Of a stretch of 64,000 nt of DNA, positions 23,145-31,582 are shown piece by piece. The first letter of the stretch is position 1; every line of letters begins with the position of its first letter. The notes under the pieces are model-generated. The model was given only the letters and a program-made list of their open reading frames with translations, was not told the DNA's origin and did no database searches. A program made the position numbers and the translations under genes. Source of the stretch: Collimonas pratensis (GTDB lineage: Bacteria > Pseudomonadota > Gammaproteobacteria > Burkholderiales > Burkholderiaceae_D); contig NZ_CP013234.1 in NCBI RefSeq assembly GCF_001584185.1, forward strand, positions 5,580,001-5,644,000, read 5' to 3'.

Positions 23145-23522
23145 ATGAGCCGACACATGGGACTCGACAGCCATCTTTCATCCGCCGAACGCAAGCAGAA
23201 ACTGCTGGCCGAAGGCGCACTGTTCCGCGCTGAAATGCTGCATTCGCGCGACATCGTGCGCGCCAACCTGAACAGCAAATCGCTGGCGACCGTGCTGCTG
23301 GGACGCGCCAGCGGCATCGCTTCGTCGCTGTTCAGCGTTTCCAGCAGCCTCAAGGGCAGCAACCTGCCGGCCATGCTGCCGCTGCTGGTGACCGGCGCTT
23401 CCTGGCTCTCCAAGCGTTGTACCCGCAAACCCCTTTTAATCGGAGCAGCCGTGATCGCAGCGATCGGCGGCGCCGTTTTTGTCAGCAGTAGAAACAGTAG
23501 AGAAACAACAGATGACGAATAA
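23145..23522 (+). CDS. YqjK-like protein
   Basis: 125 residues: N-terminal basic/helical part 'HLSSAERKQKLLAEGALFRAEMLHSRDIVRANLNSKSL', then hydrophobic 'LLIGAAVIAAIGGAVFVSS' near the C-terminus. In E. coli the third gene of this cluster (yqjK) has the same short helical plus membrane layout. The ATG at 23145 has AGGGA at good spacing. It is last in the trio and is followed by a strong terminator. Confidence 0.7.
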   Translation: MSRHMGLDSHLSSAERKQKLLAEGALFRAEMLHSRDIVRANLNSKSLATVLLGRASGIASSLFSVSSSLKGSNLPAMLPLLVTGASWLSKRCTRKPLLIGAAVIAAIGGAVFVSSRNSRETTDDE

Positions 23523-23554
23523 CCGTAAGCCCCATCCGGGGCTGCGGTTTTTTT
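23521..23554 (+). terminator. Rho-independent terminator of the DUF883-yqjE-yqjK operon
   Basis: AACCGTAAGCCCC / GGGGCTGCGGTT stem (two-part) followed by seven T. Confidence 0.88.
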
Positions 23555-23588
23555 GCTGATGCTGTCTCAACCTTCGAGAGGAAAGACC

Positions 23589-24281
23589 ATGAATACATTC
23601 AAATTAGGCGCCCTGGCTCTGGCAGTGACCATGGCCACTGCAGGTTGTGCCGACATGTCGGAAACGCAAAAAGGCACCGCCTATGGCGCAGGCGCGGGCG
23701 CGGTTCTCGGCGGCCTGGTGGGCGGCATTGCCGGCCCTGGCGGCGCCGGACGGACGGCCGCCGGTGCGGCCATCGGCGCCGCGATCGGCGCGGTTGGCGG
23801 CAATATCTGGGGCAAGCGTCAGCAAGATCAGAAAATGGCGATGGAACGGGCAACTGCCGGTACCAACGTCCAGGTTACCCAGACTGCCGATAACCGCCTG
23901 AAGATCAATGTTCCGGCCGATACCGGCTTTGCGACCGGGCGCGCTGACATCAATCCGGCCCTGCGCCCAATCCTGGACCAGCTGGCGACAACGCTGGTGC
24001 AGAATCCCGCCGCCCAAGTGGAAGTCTACGGCCATACCGACAATACCGGCACGGATGCAATCAACAATCCACTGTCGAACCAGCGTGCACAGAATGTCGC
24101 CGGCTACCTGAGCAGCCGCGGCGTCGCGCCGAACCGTATCCTGACCAAGGGCCTGGGCTCCACAGAGCCTGTAGTTGCCAACGATACGGCAGCTAACCGT
24201 GCAATCAATCGCCGGGTTGAGCTCTACACTTACGAACGGGATCCTGGGCAAGGCCAGCAACCACAGGCTCGGGCCTATTGA
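23589..24281 (+). CDS. OmpA-family lipoprotein with glycine-zipper segment
   Basis: 230 residues. Signal peptide and lipobox 'AVTMATAGC' (Cys about 20); glycine-zipper region 'GTAYGAGAGAVLGGLVGGIAG' and 'GAAIGAAIGAVGGNIWG'; OmpA C-terminal peptidoglycan-binding domain (about 105-225) with 'DINPALRPILDQLATTLVQNP', 'VEVYGHTDNTGTDAINNPLSNQRAQNVAGYL' and 'ANRAINRRVELYTY'. The layout is that of YiaD/Pal-like lipoproteins, which link the outer membrane to peptidoglycan. The ATG at 23589 has GAGAGGAAAG upstream. Confidence 0.92.
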   Translation: MNTFKLGALALAVTMATAGCADMSETQKGTAYGAGAGAVLGGLVGGIAGPGGAGRTAAGAAIGAAIGAVGGNIWGKRQQDQKMAMERATAGTNVQVTQTADNRLKINVPADTGFATGRADINPALRPILDQLATTLVQNPAAQVEVYGHTDNTGTDAINNPLSNQRAQNVAGYLSSRGVAPNRILTKGLGSTEPVVANDTAANRAINRRVELYTYERDPGQGQQPQARAY

Positions 24282-24307
24282 TCTTCACCCCAAGCTCTTG
24301 GGTAAAA

Positions 24308-24340
24308 AAAAGCCAGTCAACGTGTTGACTGGCTTTTTTT
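24308..24340. terminator. Bidirectional terminator
   Basis: AAAAGCCAGTCAA-CGTG-TTGACTGGCTTTT: 13-bp stem with A-run on the left and T-run on the right, between the converging OmpA and cytochrome genes. Confidence 0.9.
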
Positions 24341-24358
24341 ACGATCGGTTATGCCGGA

Positions 24359-24958
24359 TTACTTTGCTGCCGGCTCCGACGCAGCGCTGGCTGCCGCAGA
24401 AGCAGAAGCCGCCGCACTTGCAGAGGCATCGGCAGCAGCGGCTGGCGCCGGCACTTCAGGTTCCTTGAACTTGCCGCCCGATTGGTTGGCCATGTAGACC
24501 ACCGCGCGCGCCACTTCGATATCGTCGAGATCTGGATTGCCGCCCTTGGCCGGCATCGCCCGCAAACCGTGCAGCGCATAGCCGACGACCTTGTCGTAGC
24601 CGTCAGCCAGACGCGGCCCCCAGGCGCCGGCATCGCCGACCTTGGGAGCACCGGCAGCGCCAGTCGCATGGCATGCCGCACAGGTGGATTTGAAGACCTC
24701 TTCGCCCGACAGCAGCTGCTTCGGCGCGTTGACGTCCTTGAAGGTGAAACCGGCATCGGCTACCGGCTGGATACGAGCCGCAATTGCTTCCGGCGTCTGT
24801 CCTTCCGAACCGGCGCCGACTTTCTTGCCTGCGGTGACGTATTGCACCAGCAATACGATACAGATGATAGGTACTAGAAAACCGGCTGCAACAGCAATGA
24901 TCAGTTGCTTAGGCGTCTTGATCGCGGATTGATGTTCTTCGTTTTGTGCGTCGCTCAT
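24359..24958 (-). CDS. Cytochrome c5-type c-type cytochrome, membrane-anchored
   Basis: 199 residues. A single N-terminal membrane anchor 'QLIIAVAAGFLVPIICIVLLVQYVTAG', then a class I cytochrome c domain with haem-binding CAACH ('EEVFKSTCAACHATGAAGAPKVGDAGAWGPRLADG') and axial Met in 'LRAMPAKGGNPDLDDIEVARAVVYMANQ'. The C-terminus is a low-complexity Ala/Ser/Pro tail of about 35 residues. It functions in periplasmic electron transfer, probably to a terminal oxidase. Confidence 0.92.
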   Translation of the reverse strand: MSDAQNEEHQSAIKTPKQLIIAVAAGFLVPIICIVLLVQYVTAGKKVGAGSEGQTPEAIAARIQPVADAGFTFKDVNAPKQLLSGEEVFKSTCAACHATGAAGAPKVGDAGAWGPRLADGYDKVVGYALHGLRAMPAKGGNPDLDDIEVARAVVYMANQSGGKFKEPEVPAPAAAADASASAAASASAAASAASEPAAK

Positions 24959-25158
24959 AATTCCCTCAGTGCAATTTTCAAAGCCATAGCCGGATACGCG
25001 CCAAAAAACCGTTCACACTGCCTGAACAGCCCACGATCCCTCGCCAAACCCTTGATTATAGTCGCAATAAATACTATTTGGAACGAACAACAGTTGCTTT
25101 AAATGGACGCGCACGCAGAAAAACGGTATCCTTCATGCCTCTTCACCGTTCCTCTCAT

Positions 25159-25234
25159 GCGGCTGTAGCTCAGTGGATAGAGTATTGGCCTCCGAAGCCA
25201 AGGGTCGCTGGTTCGATTCCAGCCAGCCGCACCA
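25159..25234 (+). tRNA. tRNA-Arg (CCG)
   Basis: 76 nt with encoded CCA. Acceptor GCGGCTG/CAGCCGC, D-arm GCTCAGTGGATAGAGT, anticodon stem-loop TTGGC-CTCCGAA-GCCAA (anticodon CCG), T-arm GCTGGTTCGATTCCAGC. The AbiE pair begins 410 bp downstream; I looked for a second copy of the tRNA 3' end near 27.5 kb and saw none. Confidence 0.95.
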
Positions 25235-25550
25235 GTTTTTCCGATATATATCAATAGCTTGAACATCTCGACATGCCGCTGGCACGAACGACGGGGGCTT
25301 GCGTTATTGCGCATTTCCGCTTCATCGGCTGACAATCATATTTAAGCAATACCCTTCCCTGCTATCCAGTAACGCCCGGGCATTCCTATTCTGGATCGGC
25401 CTGTCCGATGTTGATGGAAAAATCCAACCATGCCAACTGTAGCCGACTCTTTATCTGACACTCTGCAGACCTCCCGACTGCCGCCTCATCTTTAAGCAAA
25501 ACTTGATTGACAGCTAATGATTGCTGCATCGCTGCGTTCAATTTTTTTAC

Positions 25551-25632
25551 TTTTCACGTAACGTGAAAATAGACTCACATTGAATATTTTCCGAAAATCG
25601 TTCATAATAATTTCATATTCACGTAACGTGAA
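25551..25632 (+). promoter_or_regulatory. Paired palindromic operators of the AbiE toxin-antitoxin operon
   Basis: TTTTCACGTAACGTGAAAA (25551-25569) and TTCACGTAACGTGAA (25618-25632) are copies of the same palindrome, centres 65 bp apart (about six helical turns), ending 12 bp before the antitoxin start. The placement fits cooperative autorepression by the AbiEi antitoxin, as known for other AbiE systems. Confidence 0.7.
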
Positions 25633-25644
25633 AAAGGAAATATC

Positions 25645-26712
25645 TTGAACGATGATCAATTTCTGGTGCCATCGTCGCCCGAGGCTGAGCTGATAACCCA
25701 TGCCCTGGATGCGTTACGCGAGTCGACAGGAATCACGGGCCAACTCCTTCATCCCGCCCCCCATGCAGACGCCGAAGTCACTCTTCAGGTGGCAGGTCAG
25801 TCGTTGCTATATGCCTGCGAGGTCAAACGGAAAATTGACAGATTCTTGGCCCTGGATAGCCTAAAAGCCAGATTTTCCGCAAACCAGACCCCCGCCCTCC
25901 TCATCTGTGAGTCGCTCAGCCACGAGATGGCGGCGCGCTGCCGCGAACTCGGCGTACAGTTCATCGACACTGCCGGCAACGCCTACCTTACCAACACACA
26001 GGGGGTGCTGATCCATGTCGCCGGTCGTAAAGCAAAAAAAGAATCCTTAGGCCTTGCCGGCGAAATGACCATCACCCCCGCCTCCCTGCGCATGATCTTC
26101 GCGTTCCTGGCCGATCCCTCCATGCTCAATGCGACCTATCGAGATATTTCCGTTTCGGTACAGATATCGACCGGTGCGATTGGAAAAATTTTCGAAACTC
26201 TGGAAGCGCGGGGCTTCATAAGCACGGCGCCGGGAGGAAATCGCATCATCAGTTCACCCGCGCATCTGCTAAGCGAATGGACCAGCGGATACCTGGGCCG
26301 TTTGCGTCCCAAACTCAAGAAATTTCGCTTCACCGCACCCGACCCCAGTGCGCTTTATCCTGGCTGGAATCCCACACCGCACAGCTCCGCCTGGGGCGGC
26401 GAAGTAGCAGCGGACATCCTCACAAAGCACTTAAAACCGGCGACGTTCACCATCTATATGGACATGGAGGCAAAAAAAGCCGAGCTTACTGCATTGATAA
26501 AGCAGTTCCGTTTGCAAGCAGACCCTCATGGTCCCATCGAGGTGCTCCAGCCATTCTGGAACATGGAGTACTTTAACCAGCCCGACCCTACCGTGGTACC
26601 GCGGCACCTGGTCTATGCGGACCTGCTTGGCACACAAGATCCACGCAATCTTGACCTCGCCAAGCAAATCTCTAGCGACATCATCAAACATGTACATAAC
26701 GCGGCGCGATAG
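25645..26712 (+). CDS. Type IV toxin-antitoxin AbiEi-family antitoxin
   Basis: 355 residues. The N-terminal part (about 1-135) resembles a restriction-endonuclease-like fold ('YACEVKRKIDRFLALDSL', 'PALLICESLSHEMAARCRELGVQFIDTAGNAYL'); a winged HTH follows (about 145-210: 'TPASLRMIFAFLADPSMLNATYRDISVSVQISTGAIGKIFETLEARGFI'), then the AbiEi-type C-terminal domain ('YPGWNPTPHSSAWGGEVAADILTKHLKPATFTIY'). The start is TTG at 25645 with AAGGAAA in front. The gene overlaps the toxin by 23 bp. AbiEi binds its own promoter and counteracts the nucleotidyltransferase toxin. Confidence 0.82.
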   Translation: MNDDQFLVPSSPEAELITHALDALRESTGITGQLLHPAPHADAEVTLQVAGQSLLYACEVKRKIDRFLALDSLKARFSANQTPALLICESLSHEMAARCRELGVQFIDTAGNAYLTNTQGVLIHVAGRKAKKESLGLAGEMTITPASLRMIFAFLADPSMLNATYRDISVSVQISTGAIGKIFETLEARGFISTAPGGNRIISSPAHLLSEWTSGYLGRLRPKLKKFRFTAPDPSALYPGWNPTPHSSAWGGEVAADILTKHLKPATFTIYMDMEAKKAELTALIKQFRLQADPHGPIEVLQPFWNMEYFNQPDPTVVPRHLVYADLLGTQDPRNLDLAKQISSDIIKHVHNAAR

Positions 26713-27544
26713 GCCACTAGATCCGGTTACCCTCGCCATCCTCAATGCCCTGCATCTGATCGCGGCGAGGCACAAAACAAGCTATTTCATCATCGGCGCG
26801 ACTGCCAGGGACATTCTGATGATTCATGTTTTCGGCATCGATCAGGGACGCGCGACACGCGACGTCGATTTTGCTATCGCCTTAAAGGACTGGCGCCAGT
26901 TTGACCTCATCAAGAACGCGTTCATTGACAGTGGCGATTTCCAGCCAGTAACGGGGACAGCACATCGGCTGCACTACAAGCCAGGCGAATTTGGATCCGG
27001 ATATCCCCTGGATCTGATTCCCTTCGGCGCAATCGAACAAGATAAAAACGAAATCGCCTGGCCGCCAGACATGAGCGTAGTAATGAATGTCGCCGGATAC
27101 GCCGAAGCGCTGGCATCGGCAATACAGGTCGATGTCGGTGAAAATTTAATTATCAGTGTCGTTTCGATACCGGCGCTGGCGGCTCTCAAACTGCTGGCAT
27201 GGAACGACAGGGGCTTGCTCGACAACAAAGACGCGCAGGATATCTTTTTCCTGCTTCGGCATTATCACGAAGCAGGCAATGACGGGCGCCTGTATGCGGA
27301 GGCATTCTCACTAATGGAGGCCTGCGGATACGACCTAGCCTTGGCCGGCGCCGCATTGCTGGGCTACGACACCCGACTCATACTGGAAGACGCTACGCGT
27401 CAGGCATTATTGGCGGTACTAGGTGACCCAGCCAAACGAGACCGCCTGGCCATACATATGGATCGAACAATGGCCGCCGACGCCGTTGTCCCGTCTCGCT
27501 TTATCGGACAATTCGAATACGGGCTTGATTTAGAAACGCTATAG
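26690..27544 (+). CDS. AbiEii-like nucleotidyltransferase toxin
   Basis: 284 residues from the ATG at 26690 (MYITRRDRPLDPVTL). Nucleotidyltransferase core: 'YFIIGATARDILMIHVFGI' (G-x-x-x-R-D-x-x) and 'RATRDVDFAIAL' (the D-x-D metal pair), followed by 'LLAWNDRGLLDNKDAQDIFFLLRHY', typical of AbiEii/MenA-like proteins that modify tRNA 3' ends and cause growth arrest or phage abortive infection. The overlap with the antitoxin gene and shared operators make a type IV toxin-antitoxin module. Adjacent to tRNA-Arg; codon use is less GC-biased than its neighbours. Confidence 0.8.
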   Translation: MYITRRDRPLDPVTLAILNALHLIAARHKTSYFIIGATARDILMIHVFGIDQGRATRDVDFAIALKDWRQFDLIKNAFIDSGDFQPVTGTAHRLHYKPGEFGSGYPLDLIPFGAIEQDKNEIAWPPDMSVVMNVAGYAEALASAIQVDVGENLIISVVSIPALAALKLLAWNDRGLLDNKDAQDIFFLLRHYHEAGNDGRLYAEAFSLMEACGYDLALAGAALLGYDTRLILEDATRQALLAVLGDPAKRDRLAIHMDRTMAADAVVPSRFIGQFEYGLDLETL

Positions 27545-27567
27545 CGTTTTATCCGAGCACCTTGGGA

Positions 27568-29046
27568 TCAGCTAAGCGATGTCCAAAGGTGCTGCGCCGC
27601 GTAAGCGCGCCAAGGCCGCCAGGCTTCCGCCCGCGCGCTGAGCTGCCTGGCGCTCGGCCGAGGCCCTCCTTCATGCAGCGCGAGCGCATTCATCAAGGCC
27701 ACATCGGCCGCCGGAAATGCATCCGGCTCGCGCAGATGGCGCAGCGCAAAGTATTGCGCGGTCCAGTCGCCGATGCCGGGCAATTCGCACAGTTTCTGCA
27801 CGACTTCTGCCAGGCTGGCGCGGCTGTCCAGCAAATGCGGATCGGCCACCAGCGCGGCGGCCAGCGCTGACAAAGTGGCGGCGCGCGACTTCGGCATGCC
27901 GAGCGCGGCCAGGTCGGCGGCGGCTACGCGCGCCGGCTCGGGAAACACATGGCTGAGCCCGGGACGGTCGGCACAGGTTTCTGCCAAGGCGACGCCATGC
28001 TGCGCCGCCAGCTTGCCGGCTAGCTTGATGGCGCCGCTTACCGTAATCTGCTGCCCCAGCACCGCGCGCATGGCTTGTTCAAAACCGTCCCAGGCGCCCG
28101 GTATGCGTAATCCAGGCCTGGCGGCAGTCAACCGCGCCATGAGTGGATCTTCGCCGAGCTGGCTGTTGATGATGTGCGGGTCAGCAGCGAGATCGAACAT
28201 TCTTCTCAGACGGGCAATGATGGCTGCCAGCGACGCCAGTCGCGGGAAACGGATCGTGACTTGCAAAGCGTTGCCCGCGCCCTGCCGTACCAGCACCGTA
28301 CCTTGTGCGCCGTCGAGGCTGATACAGCGGGAATAGCTATCATCAGCTACCGTTTCTACACCGGTGATCGCGCGCGCTTGCAAGAAGACGAGCATGGCGG
28401 GCCAGTCGTAGGGTGGATGGTAGCGCAGCAACAGCGTGACTTCGCCTTGCGCACCGGCTGATTGATCGGGCTGGGCGCTACGCCGCAAGGCGCCGGGCGG
28501 CCGCTGATACAGGCCGTGGAATACTTCATTAAAGCGTCGCACGCTGCCAAAACCGGCCGCAAATGCAATTTCAGTGAGCGGCATGCGGGTCTCGTGGATC
28601 AGCTGCTTGGCCAGCAGTACGCGCCGGGTCTGGGCCACGGTCACCGACGATGCGCCTACATGCTGCACGAACAGACGGCGCAGCTGGCGCTCGCCGACGC
28701 CGAGGCGCTCTGCCAGCGTATCCATGCCGGCGTCATCAAGGGCGCCCATCTCTATCAATGCCAGTGCGCGCGCCACGGTGTGCGACACGCCGGTATTGGA
28801 AACGCCGCGCCAGGCGCCCGAATCGGGCGCGGCTTCGGGCCGGCAACGCAGGCAAGGACGAAAGCCGGCTTCCTGGGCGGCGGCGGCAGTGCGGAAAAAA
28901 AGGACGTTTTCCGATTTGGCGGTACGGGCAGGACAGATCGGCCGGCAATAAATGCCGGTGGTCTTGACGGCGACGAAGAAGCGGCCGTCGAAGCGCGCAT
29001 CGCGGCTGGCCAGCGCTCGGTAGCAGGTGTCGTGATCGAGTTCCAT
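27568..29046 (-). CDS. alkA: Ada-AlkA fusion: methylphosphotriester sensor, AraC HTH and 3-methyladenine glycosylase
   Basis: 492 residues in three parts. Residues 1-75: Ada zinc domain with 'ICPARTAKSENVLFF' and 'FRPCLRCRPEAAP' (four Cys: CRPICPA, CLRC). Residues about 85-190: AraC-type HTH ('MDTLAERLGVGERQLRRLFVQHVGASS', 'MPLTEIAFAAGFGSVRRFNEVFHGLYQRPP'). Residues about 205-490: AlkA N-terminal domain and HhH-GPD glycosylase with 'LCELPGIGDWTAQYFALRH' and catalytic Asp in 'AFPAADVALMNAL'. It both senses alkylated DNA and excises 3-methyladenine. The ATG at 29046 is chosen from the family start MELDHDTCYRAL. A separate ogt/ada methyltransferase is not in the window. Confidence 0.92.
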   Translation of the reverse strand: MELDHDTCYRALASRDARFDGRFFVAVKTTGIYCRPICPARTAKSENVLFFRTAAAAQEAGFRPCLRCRPEAAPDSGAWRGVSNTGVSHTVARALALIEMGALDDAGMDTLAERLGVGERQLRRLFVQHVGASSVTVAQTRRVLLAKQLIHETRMPLTEIAFAAGFGSVRRFNEVFHGLYQRPPGALRRSAQPDQSAGAQGEVTLLLRYHPPYDWPAMLVFLQARAITGVETVADDSYSRCISLDGAQGTVLVRQGAGNALQVTIRFPRLASLAAIIARLRRMFDLAADPHIINSQLGEDPLMARLTAARPGLRIPGAWDGFEQAMRAVLGQQITVSGAIKLAGKLAAQHGVALAETCADRPGLSHVFPEPARVAAADLAALGMPKSRAATLSALAAALVADPHLLDSRASLAEVVQKLCELPGIGDWTAQYFALRHLREPDAFPAADVALMNALALHEGGPRPSARQLSARAEAWRPWRAYAAQHLWTSLS

Positions 29047-29254
29047 GGCGGCATGATCGCGCCGTTGTCTGGTACTGTCTAGCGGTTTTCGGACATGGGC
29101 ATCATGACAATAATCATGAACATGGGGAGTCCGGAAAGCGCCAGTGCACGCAGGCGATGGCGACAATCCGGGATATTGCCTTGGAAATACACGCCACGGG
29201 CAACTGGGAAACCATGCAACGCATAGTTGCTATGGCTTCAGCCAAGCCGAGGCT

Positions 29255-29614
29255 TTATTTACCGTTCAGGACCGGCCACAGGCGCGGACCGCCATCGCCG
29301 TAGCGGTCGTCAAAGCGTTTCAACACCGCTTCGCGCGCGGATTCGCTCAGGCTCGGATATTTGTCGCCCTGCTCGATGGCGGCGTAGGCTTCACCAGCCT
29401 TGGCCAGGTCCTCGGGGATATGGAAATTGCTGACGAAGTCTTGTTGCCACTGCTCTGTCACCTTGGCGACCAGCACGGCGCGCGCAGGCTGGTTCAATAC
29501 GCTGAATTCGTCGACGCCGGCAGTAATACGCTGCACCGTTTCAGTCAATCCCTCCTCGGTCAGCGGCGCCTTGGTGAATTCCTTGACGGCATGTGAGCCA
29601 CTCGTCTTACTCAT
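29255..29614 (-). CDS. Hypothetical protein
   Basis: 119 residues, soluble: 'KEFTKAPLTEEGLTETVQRITAGVDEFSVLNQPARAVLVAKVTEQWQQDFVSNFHIPEDLAKAGEAYAAIEQGDKYPSLSESAREAVLKRFDDRYGDGGPRLWP'. Helix-rich, possibly an all-alpha regulatory or structural protein. I do not recognise the family. AGGAGAGTGAC precedes the ATG. It lies 120 bp downstream of the methyltransferase gene on the same strand. Confidence 0.6.
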   Translation of the reverse strand: MSKTSGSHAVKEFTKAPLTEEGLTETVQRITAGVDEFSVLNQPARAVLVAKVTEQWQQDFVSNFHIPEDLAKAGEAYAAIEQGDKYPSLSESAREAVLKRFDDRYGDGGPRLWPVLNGK

Positions 29615-29735
29615 GTCACTCTCCTTGGGTTAAGTGGTGTGATGATGGACGACCCGCTTACCGCGGGCGGATGTTGCAGACTCGGTATTGTTTGGATTTG
29701 CCTGAGCTTTTTCGCGGAGAAAATCAGTGTAAGAA

Positions 29736-30605
29736 TCAGTGCGTGGTGAAAAAGCGTTCTTGCATTTCTTCCAACCCGAGCGTGTGCAGCACTTCGTGCA
29801 GACGCTCGGTCGGTCGCTTGCGCGGCAGATTCTTGTAGTTGGCGATAATCAATTCATTCTTCATCGAATGCTCCCAGCCGACCAGTTCGGTCACGCTGAC
29901 TTGATAACCATGTGCTTCCAATTGCAGGCAGCGCAGCACGTTGGTGACCTGGCTGCCGAATTCCCTCGTATGCAGCGGATGGCGCCAGATTTCCGTCAAA
30001 GCTTCCTTGCCCAGCGATTTACCTTTGTTCTTTTTCAGTACTGAAGCCACTTCAGCCTGGCAGCAAGGCACCAGCACCATGAAGCGCGCCTGCTTCTTCA
30101 AGCCGAACTCGATCGCATCGTCAGTAGCGGTATTACATGCATGCAATGCCGTGACAACGTCGATCCGGCCCGGCAACAAAGCGGACTCTATCGATTCCGC
30201 CACCGACAAATTCAAAAACGACATGCCAGGAAATTCCAGGCGCTGTGCCAACTCCTGCGATTTCTTCACCAGTTCTTCGCGCGTCTCGATGCCGAAGATG
30301 TGCGAATTGTCCTTGAGCGTCTTGAAGAACAGATCGTACAGAATGAAGCCCAGGTAAGATTTTCCCGCTCCATGGTCGACCAGTTGTACGCCGCTTTGTT
30401 CCCGCTGGATTTCCTGTAGCAGGGGTTCAATGAATTGATATAGATGATATACCTGCTTGAGCTTGCGGCGGCTGTCCTGGTTCAATTTGCCGTCGCGCGT
30501 CAGGATATGCAGCTCCTTGAGCAGTTCTATCGATTGGCCGGGACGAATTTCATGCTTGGCGGCCTGCTGGCCGGGAGTGTTGGATTCTGGTTTGATGCCG
30601 TTCAT
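29736..30605 (-). CDS. SAM-dependent methyltransferase, Methyltransf_32 type
   Basis: 289 residues. SAM site 'VQLVDHGAGKSYLGFILYDLFF' (motif I) with acidic 'IFGIETREELV'; motif 'DVVTALHACNTATDDAIEFGLKKQARFMVLVPCCQAEVAS' with the H-x-C-x-x-x-TD and PCC residues that mark the Methyltransf_32 family (as in METTL25/GSTCD-like proteins). The substrate is unknown; RNA or protein methylation has been suggested for relatives. Cytoplasmic. Confidence 0.78.
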   Translation of the reverse strand: MNGIKPESNTPGQQAAKHEIRPGQSIELLKELHILTRDGKLNQDSRRKLKQVYHLYQFIEPLLQEIQREQSGVQLVDHGAGKSYLGFILYDLFFKTLKDNSHIFGIETREELVKKSQELAQRLEFPGMSFLNLSVAESIESALLPGRIDVVTALHACNTATDDAIEFGLKKQARFMVLVPCCQAEVASVLKKNKGKSLGKEALTEIWRHPLHTREFGSQVTNVLRCLQLEAHGYQVSVTELVGWEHSMKNELIIANYKNLPRKRPTERLHEVLHTLGLEEMQERFFTTH

Positions 30606-30703
30606 GGAGCTTGCTTTCTGTCGGCCAGGCTGGCCCGTTATCCTGCCAAGTATAACGGCTTCAAGGGCCCAAGGTCTTGAAACGGCGGCGCCCGGCCAAA
30701 AGA

Positions 30704-31336
30704 TTAGCGTCTGCTTCTCGTCATGCGCCCCATCGTGCAGGAGTAGCGGCCCAGCTCGACGTCGTTGCGCAAGCCTATTTTTCTCATGGCCGAGGCTTTT
30801 TGCAAACCCACGGTCTTGACGCTTTTATGGAGGCGGTCGGCAATTTCCCGCAAGCTGTTGCCGACAGCGTACATCTTCAGCACTTCGACTTCACGCCTGG
30901 TCGGCGCCTTGCCGGTCGGCCCTTGCTTCAGCAGCCGCAGCGCCGTTTTGCTCACGTATGGCGCGCTGCGCGAACCCTCCAGGATGGCGCGGCCGAGCTC
31001 GCCCAGTTCGTCGCTCTTGTGCACCACGCCTTTCACGCCGCTATTCCTGATCTGGTACAGCACGGCGGGAATGTCGATCATGGTCAGCACAACCAGCGCC
31101 AGCGCCGGATGCTCGCACTTGAGCTGGTTGAACAAGACGCAGCCGTCGCCAATCCGGTTGATCGGCAGCGAAAACTCGGAAATCAGCATGTCGCAGGGCG
31201 TATCTTGCAGCCGCGCCGACAGTTCCGCAGTCGAGGCGGCGGCGGCCACCACGGCGTAGCCGGGCATCAGGTCGATATATTGCCGCACCCCCGAAATGAC
31301 GGCTGGATGATCGTCAGCCAGGATGATTTTGATCAT
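30704..31336 (-). CDS. RcsB-like response regulator lacking the phospho-acceptor Asp (paralogue 1)
   Basis: 210 residues from the ATG at 31336 (GGGAGGAGCTACATG). REC domain with DDHP (8-11), but the phosphorylation site reads CDMLISEFSLP: Glu54 where RcsB has Asp56 (TDLSMP). Thr in 'VVLTMID' and Lys in 'VVHKSD' are retained. LuxR HTH: 'TRREVEVLKMYAVGNSLREIADRLHKSVKTVGLQKASAMRKIGLRNDVELGRY'. The VGLQKASAM recognition helix is RcsB-like. Divergent from a close paralogue at 31583; no kinase is adjacent. A Glu at this place often mimics constitutive phosphorylation. Confidence 0.85.
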   Translation of the reverse strand: MIKIILADDHPAVISGVRQYIDLMPGYAVVAAAASTAELSARLQDTPCDMLISEFSLPINRIGDGCVLFNQLKCEHPALALVVLTMIDIPAVLYQIRNSGVKGVVHKSDELGELGRAILEGSRSAPYVSKTALRLLKQGPTGKAPTRREVEVLKMYAVGNSLREIADRLHKSVKTVGLQKASAMRKIGLRNDVELGRYSCTMGRMTRSRR

Positions 31337-31582
31337 GTAGCTCCTCCCAAGAATAAGTGATTGTGTGTGCTCTAGGGTTTTACTTATCGTTAAGACGTAG
31401 GAAGTATCGGGTTTACATGTTATTAAATATATAAGCAAACTTCTTAAATACATAGTCCAATTGATAACTCAGATGCAAAATAGTTAATATTCACCTGGCG
31501 GCCACAAGTCGTTGGGACTTCCGGAAAATCAATTTTCCCTGACCAGGCCTATCCGGTTTAGTTTTTCCATGGAGTAAAAGCT

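Noticed and set aside
25235..27567. Genomic island integrated at tRNA-Arg
   Set aside because: I found no integrase and no second copy of the tRNA 3' end near the right side of the AbiE pair, so only a small accessory module is supported.
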